This document shows, in pieces, positions 61,450-64,000 of a DNA stretch of 64,000 nucleotides. How positions within the stretch are numbered: the first letter of the stretch is position 1; every line of letters begins with the position of its first letter. A program made the translations under genes and the position numbers. This DNA is from Pelagomonas calceolata. Taxonomy: Eukaryota; Sar; Pelagophyceae; Pelagomonadales; Pelagomonadaceae. The notes beneath the pieces are model-generated. The model saw nothing but the letters and a program-made list of their open reading frames with translations, was not told the origin of the DNA and searched no databases. The stretch lies in the NCBI GenBank assembly GCA_918797485.1, contig CAKKNE010000001.1, positions 558,001 to 622,000 on the forward strand. Direction: 5' to 3'.

Positions 61450-62889
61450 TTAGTTCACATTACCCAGCGCCGCCACCAGCCTCTCGAACGACGGCCGCGC
61501 CGCCGCGTCGCCCTGGAGGCAGTCGTCGGCGACGGCCAAGAGCCGGTCCCGCGTCGCCGCCGCGCCGACGATTCGCGTCGCGACCTCCGCGCACAAGACC
61601 CCGAACGCGCGGACCTCGACGCGCTCGATCAGCCTTTGCGCCGACGGCGCGAGCTCGCCGTAGTAGAACGACGCGCCAAAGTCCCCGAGCTTCGCCGCGC
61701 CCGTCGAATCCAATACGAGCGTGTTGTGGCCGTAGACGTCGCCGTGCGCCACGCGCTTCGAATGCAGGTACCGCAGCGCCTCGGCCAAACCCTTTAGGAG
61801 CGTAATGGAGAAGGCGCTCGAGAAGCGCTCGCCGTCCTCGTAGCGGTCCCGCGTCACTTCTATTATGGTAGGGGGCCTCGCGAGGTCCCTCGCATTCTTC
61901 GTCAGGCGCTCCATGACGACGGCCGGCGGTTCTCGTATGATGGCCAGCGTCTTGATTAATGTGGAAGGCGTCTCCCCAGCAACGCGCTCGTGCACCGCGA
62001 GCTCGTCCCGCGCGGCGCCGTCCGACGACGTCTCGAGCAGCTCCTTGACGGCGCAGGGCGTGCCTTTGAAGGACGCGGACCGCACACTGCCGGAAGCGCC
62101 CTTGCCGAGGGCGACGGCGTCGCTGAAATCGATCCGGGCCATCGTCGTCTCGAGCGCGCTAGCCAGTTGGCCGAAGCCGACGAGCCGCGGGTTCCCGGCC
62201 AGCGCGACCCAAGCTAATCTAGGCGCCCTCAGCACTTCGTCCGGCAGGGACTGCAGGTCGTTGTTCGCGAGGCGCACTAATTCTAGGGATGCTAGGTTTT
62301 TTGAGGGGTTAGTGCCGCCAGTAAACGAAGTGAGCTTGTTGTTCGCCAACATGAGCTTTCTTATAGAAGAGAACTTGCGCCACGCTTCCTCATCGATTGT
62401 CGTAATTTGGTTGTCCGTGAAGATGGCGTGGATTAAGTGCGGGGGTAACGCGTCTCCATGTAACTTGGTGAGGCCGTTGCTCTTGAGTCCCAGGCGCGTC
62501 AGCGACGTCATTCGCGCGAGGACCTTCGGGACACTCTGCATGCGTCTGCTCCCCAGCACGAAGAGGATTTCGAGCCGCGTGCACTTTGCTAACGTCATCG
62601 GTAGGTCCGTGAGGTCGTTGCCTCCTAAATCAAGTTTCTTGAGCGATGCGCACTGGCCGATGGCCGCCGGCAGCTCCGTCAGGCCGCAGTTCCTCAACGA
62701 AAGCTCGACCAAAGAAGGGAGGCGCGGCGCCCAGCGGGGGTTTGTGAGGACGTCGCATGGTATTTCTTCATTATCCTTGGCCTCGTCTTGTCGTGAGAAC
62801 GCGTATAGGACGGCGAACGCTACCAAAGCTCCAGCGAGGGCGACGCGTCGTTGCGAGAGTAGTACGAGCCACGGCTGCGGCTTTGGCAT
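61450..62889 (-). CDS. Leucine-rich-repeat membrane protein kinase-like protein
   Basis: 479 residues from ATG 62889 (MPKPQPWLVLLSQRRVALAG); the frame opens at 63393, but the upstream part contains a CTAG motif and reads as promoter. A signal anchor (ALAGALVAFAVLYAF) precedes LRRs (VELSLRNCGLTELPAAIGQC, LKKLDLGGNDLTDLPMTL, LTRLGLKSNGLTKL). The kinase domain starts near 220: GKGASGSVRSASF, AVKELLE (ATP Lys present), HGDVYGHNTLVLD in place of HRDLKxxN, and KLGDFGASF (DFG present). The catalytic Asp is kept but RD is lost; activity is uncertain. No extracellular/cytosolic split by a second helix is seen. Confidence 0.75.
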   Translation of the reverse strand: MPKPQPWLVLLSQRRVALAGALVAFAVLYAFSRQDEAKDNEEIPCDVLTNPRWAPRLPSLVELSLRNCGLTELPAAIGQCASLKKLDLGGNDLTDLPMTLAKCTRLEILFVLGSRRMQSVPKVLARMTSLTRLGLKSNGLTKLHGDALPPHLIHAIFTDNQITTIDEEAWRKFSSIRKLMLANNKLTSFTGGTNPSKNLASLELVRLANNDLQSLPDEVLRAPRLAWVALAGNPRLVGFGQLASALETTMARIDFSDAVALGKGASGSVRSASFKGTPCAVKELLETSSDGAARDELAVHERVAGETPSTLIKTLAIIREPPAVVMERLTKNARDLARPPTIIEVTRDRYEDGERFSSAFSITLLKGLAEALRYLHSKRVAHGDVYGHNTLVLDSTGAAKLGDFGASFYYGELAPSAQRLIERVEVRAFGVLCAEVATRIVGAAATRDRLLAVADDCLQGDAAARPSFERLVAALGNVN

Positions 62890-63393
62890 CTTTTTTTTTG
62901 GCAGGCCTTGCTCGGCGGCTGCTAGCTTGTTGCTGCTGCTATTGTTACGGCGCATGCAAGGCTGCAGCTGTCGTGCAGCGCAAGCCCCGTTGCCTTTTCC
63001 TTGTGCGCAAACTGTGTCGTCGGCCACGCAAACTCCACCCGACGACTGTGCGTCAAGGACGGCGCGGCGAATGGTCGTGTGCTCGGGGCGGTTGCTGAGT
63101 AGCAACGCTTGCACACCTGCGCTTGAGCTGTGCAACAATGCGTGCCTGCTCAGCTCTTTTGTGTCGACGCCACGACTAACTAGCGTCGTGTAGACACTAG
63201 CATTTTTTTTGCACAGCCCCGATGAATCGGCGACGCGCGGTGTCTCCCCCCCAGGGACTACGCCCACTAGTCCTAGCACCGTAACATCGTCAAACCGCCA
63301 GGGGTCTGCTGCCCCTTCACGCCATCGAGGCAACGTGGTTCGTAGACGACCCAGTTCATCCAAAAACGAATTGATTACCCCCGCAAAAAACAC
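62890..63393. other. Intergenic region between tandem minus genes
   Basis: About 500 bases holding a CTAG-bounded motif (63180) and an introner-core-like CACGCCATCGAGGC near 63323. The open reading frame across it is not protein-like. Confidence 0.45.
63180..63200 (-). promoter_or_regulatory. CTAG-bounded promoter motif, copy 14
   Basis: CTAGCGTCGTGTAGACACTAG; on the minus strand it begins CTAGTGTCTACAC. About 290 bases upstream of the LRR kinase start. Confidence 0.55.
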
Positions 63394-64000
63394 TCAGTCG
63401 TCGCAGCCGCAGTCGGCGGGCGGGAACGGCGTCGGGTCCTCGTAGAAGAGCAACGGAAACATGCCGAAGACGCAGCCCACGATGATGCCCAGCGCGCCGC
63501 CCAATGCATGGACGCGCGTCGCGCTCGCCGTCGCGCGCTGCGCGGCCGACAGGTTCGCGCACGGCAGCACGGGTCTCAATAAACGCTCGACCGTCCCGCC
63601 GGAGACCTGGCCCGTCGTGTCGGCCACGATGTTGCCCATGGCCGCGCAGGCCATCGCGCTCAAGCCTAGACTCATGCCGAGATGCGCCTCGATCTGCTCG
63701 CCGGCCACCAACATGATGGCGTTGTCCAGAAATCCAAAGGTAAAGCACGGCACCGCCGCCACTAAACCAAGCTTCATCAACTGCGATCTAGATGGAGGCT
63801 CCGTCGCGCGGCTCGCCGACACGGCGAGCAGGGTTGGCGCCCGCCGCCGCCACCAGGCGCTGAGCTCGGCTTCCGTGACGACGCCGTCGTGGTTCAGGTC
63901 CGCCTCCGCAGCTATCGCTTGGCCCGACATATTCGTTTCTTTCTCTAAACGTCTTCCGACGGCCGCGGCGAGCTTCTTGAACTCGGCCTCTGGTAGTGTT
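63394..64000 (-). CDS. TMEM65: TMEM65-like membrane protein with EF-hand, 5' end outside window
   Basis: The visible 202 codons run off the window; codons beyond the ATG at 63930 (PEAEFKKLAAAVGRRLEKET) are in frame and continue an EF-hand helix, so the true start lies upstream. An EF-hand loop DLNHDGVVTEAE precedes the TMEM65 core: VPCFTFGFLDNAIMLVAGE, SLGLSAMACAAMGNIVADT and a final hydrophobic helix ALGGALGIIVGCVFGMFPLL. TMEM65 is an inner mitochondrial membrane protein linked to ion handling in animals. An EF-hand N-terminus would suit calcium-regulated transport. Confidence 0.82.
   Translation of the reverse strand, partial: TLPEAEFKKLAAAVGRRLEKETNMSGQAIAAEADLNHDGVVTEAELSAWWRRRAPTLLAVSASRATEPPSRSQLMKLGLVAAVPCFTFGFLDNAIMLVAGEQIEAHLGMSLGLSAMACAAMGNIVADTTGQVSGGTVERLLRPVLPCANLSAAQRATASATRVHALGGALGIIVGCVFGMFPLLFYEDPTPFPPADCGCDD

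Noticed and set aside
61865-63193. A 442-codon plus-strand frame opposite the LRR kinase
   Set aside because: Antisense of LRR and kinase motifs; no independent signature.
1-64000. tRNA, rRNA, snRNA genes or a CRISPR array
   Set aside because: No B-box-like tRNA pattern, rRNA signature or regularly spaced repeat array was found by eye; a covariance-model search would be needed to exclude small RNAs.

Overview
The window is nuclear DNA of a photosynthetic eukaryote, most likely a stramenopile alga close to the pelagophytes (Aureococcus/Pelagomonas type). The evidence is indirect. The DNA is GC-rich and very gene-dense, with mostly intronless genes on both strands. A typical eukaryotic set is present: MYST acetyltransferase, tubulin cofactor E, a U5 snRNP WD40 protein, NMD3, IFT88, an XRN-type nuclease and TMEM65. 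One enzyme has an N-terminus ending in an Ala-Phe step, as in bipartite plastid targeting of secondary-plastid algae. Some introns are short, terminally inverted, target-site-duplicating elements ('introners'), a class known from Micromonas and Aureococcus. No prokaryotic operon, tRNA, rRNA or CRISPR array was seen.

Layout. 0-9 kb: MYST acetyltransferase, RING-CH/TPR protein, tubulin cofactor E and U5-40K-like WD40 protein (divergent pair), a small unknown protein, and a two-exon DUF4239-like membrane protein. 9-20 kb: EF-hand protein, sulfotransferase, two-exon leucine-rich protein, C10-family protein, gene fragments, TPR protein, endonuclease/exonuclease/phosphatase-fold protein, and a membrane-anchored SUMO-like protein. 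19-30 kb: HAD-like phosphatase, NMD3 (three exons), a plastid-targeted histidine-box hydroxylase, a secreted glycoside hydrolase and IFT88. 30-44 kb: two mTERF-repeat genes, each joined to a different catalytic domain, flanking EF-hand, phosphatase, Cys-rich secreted, metal-chaperone GTPase, two tandem GNAT, zinc-ribbon, CRAL-TRIO and membrane-protein genes. 44-64 kb: a type II membrane protein with two introner introns, Lin0512-family protein, asparagine-synthetase-domain protein, LYR/WW/NTF2-like protein, GLTP-domain protein, ankyrin-cupin/JmjC protein, D-glutamate cyclase-like protein, XRN nuclease with two introner introns, a leucine-rich pseudo-receptor kinase, and a partial TMEM65 gene.

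Two dispersed systems tie the window together. (1) Introners. Four copies share a perfect 15-bp terminal inverted repeat and each is flanked by an exact 8-bp target duplication. The first two bases of the left duplication (GT, or GC once) act as splice donor and the right terminus ends in AG. Splicing therefore restores the pre-insertion reading frame in every case. One copy is inverted relative to the other three, and one is an internal deletion. A 16-bp core from the same family recurs in several other introns. (2) A compact 18-23 bp motif bounded by CTAG at both ends, with an inner CTAGTGT half and usually a CGCTAG half. It occurs 14 times and only in intergenic DNA, mostly between divergent genes. 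I interpret it as an undescribed promoter element.
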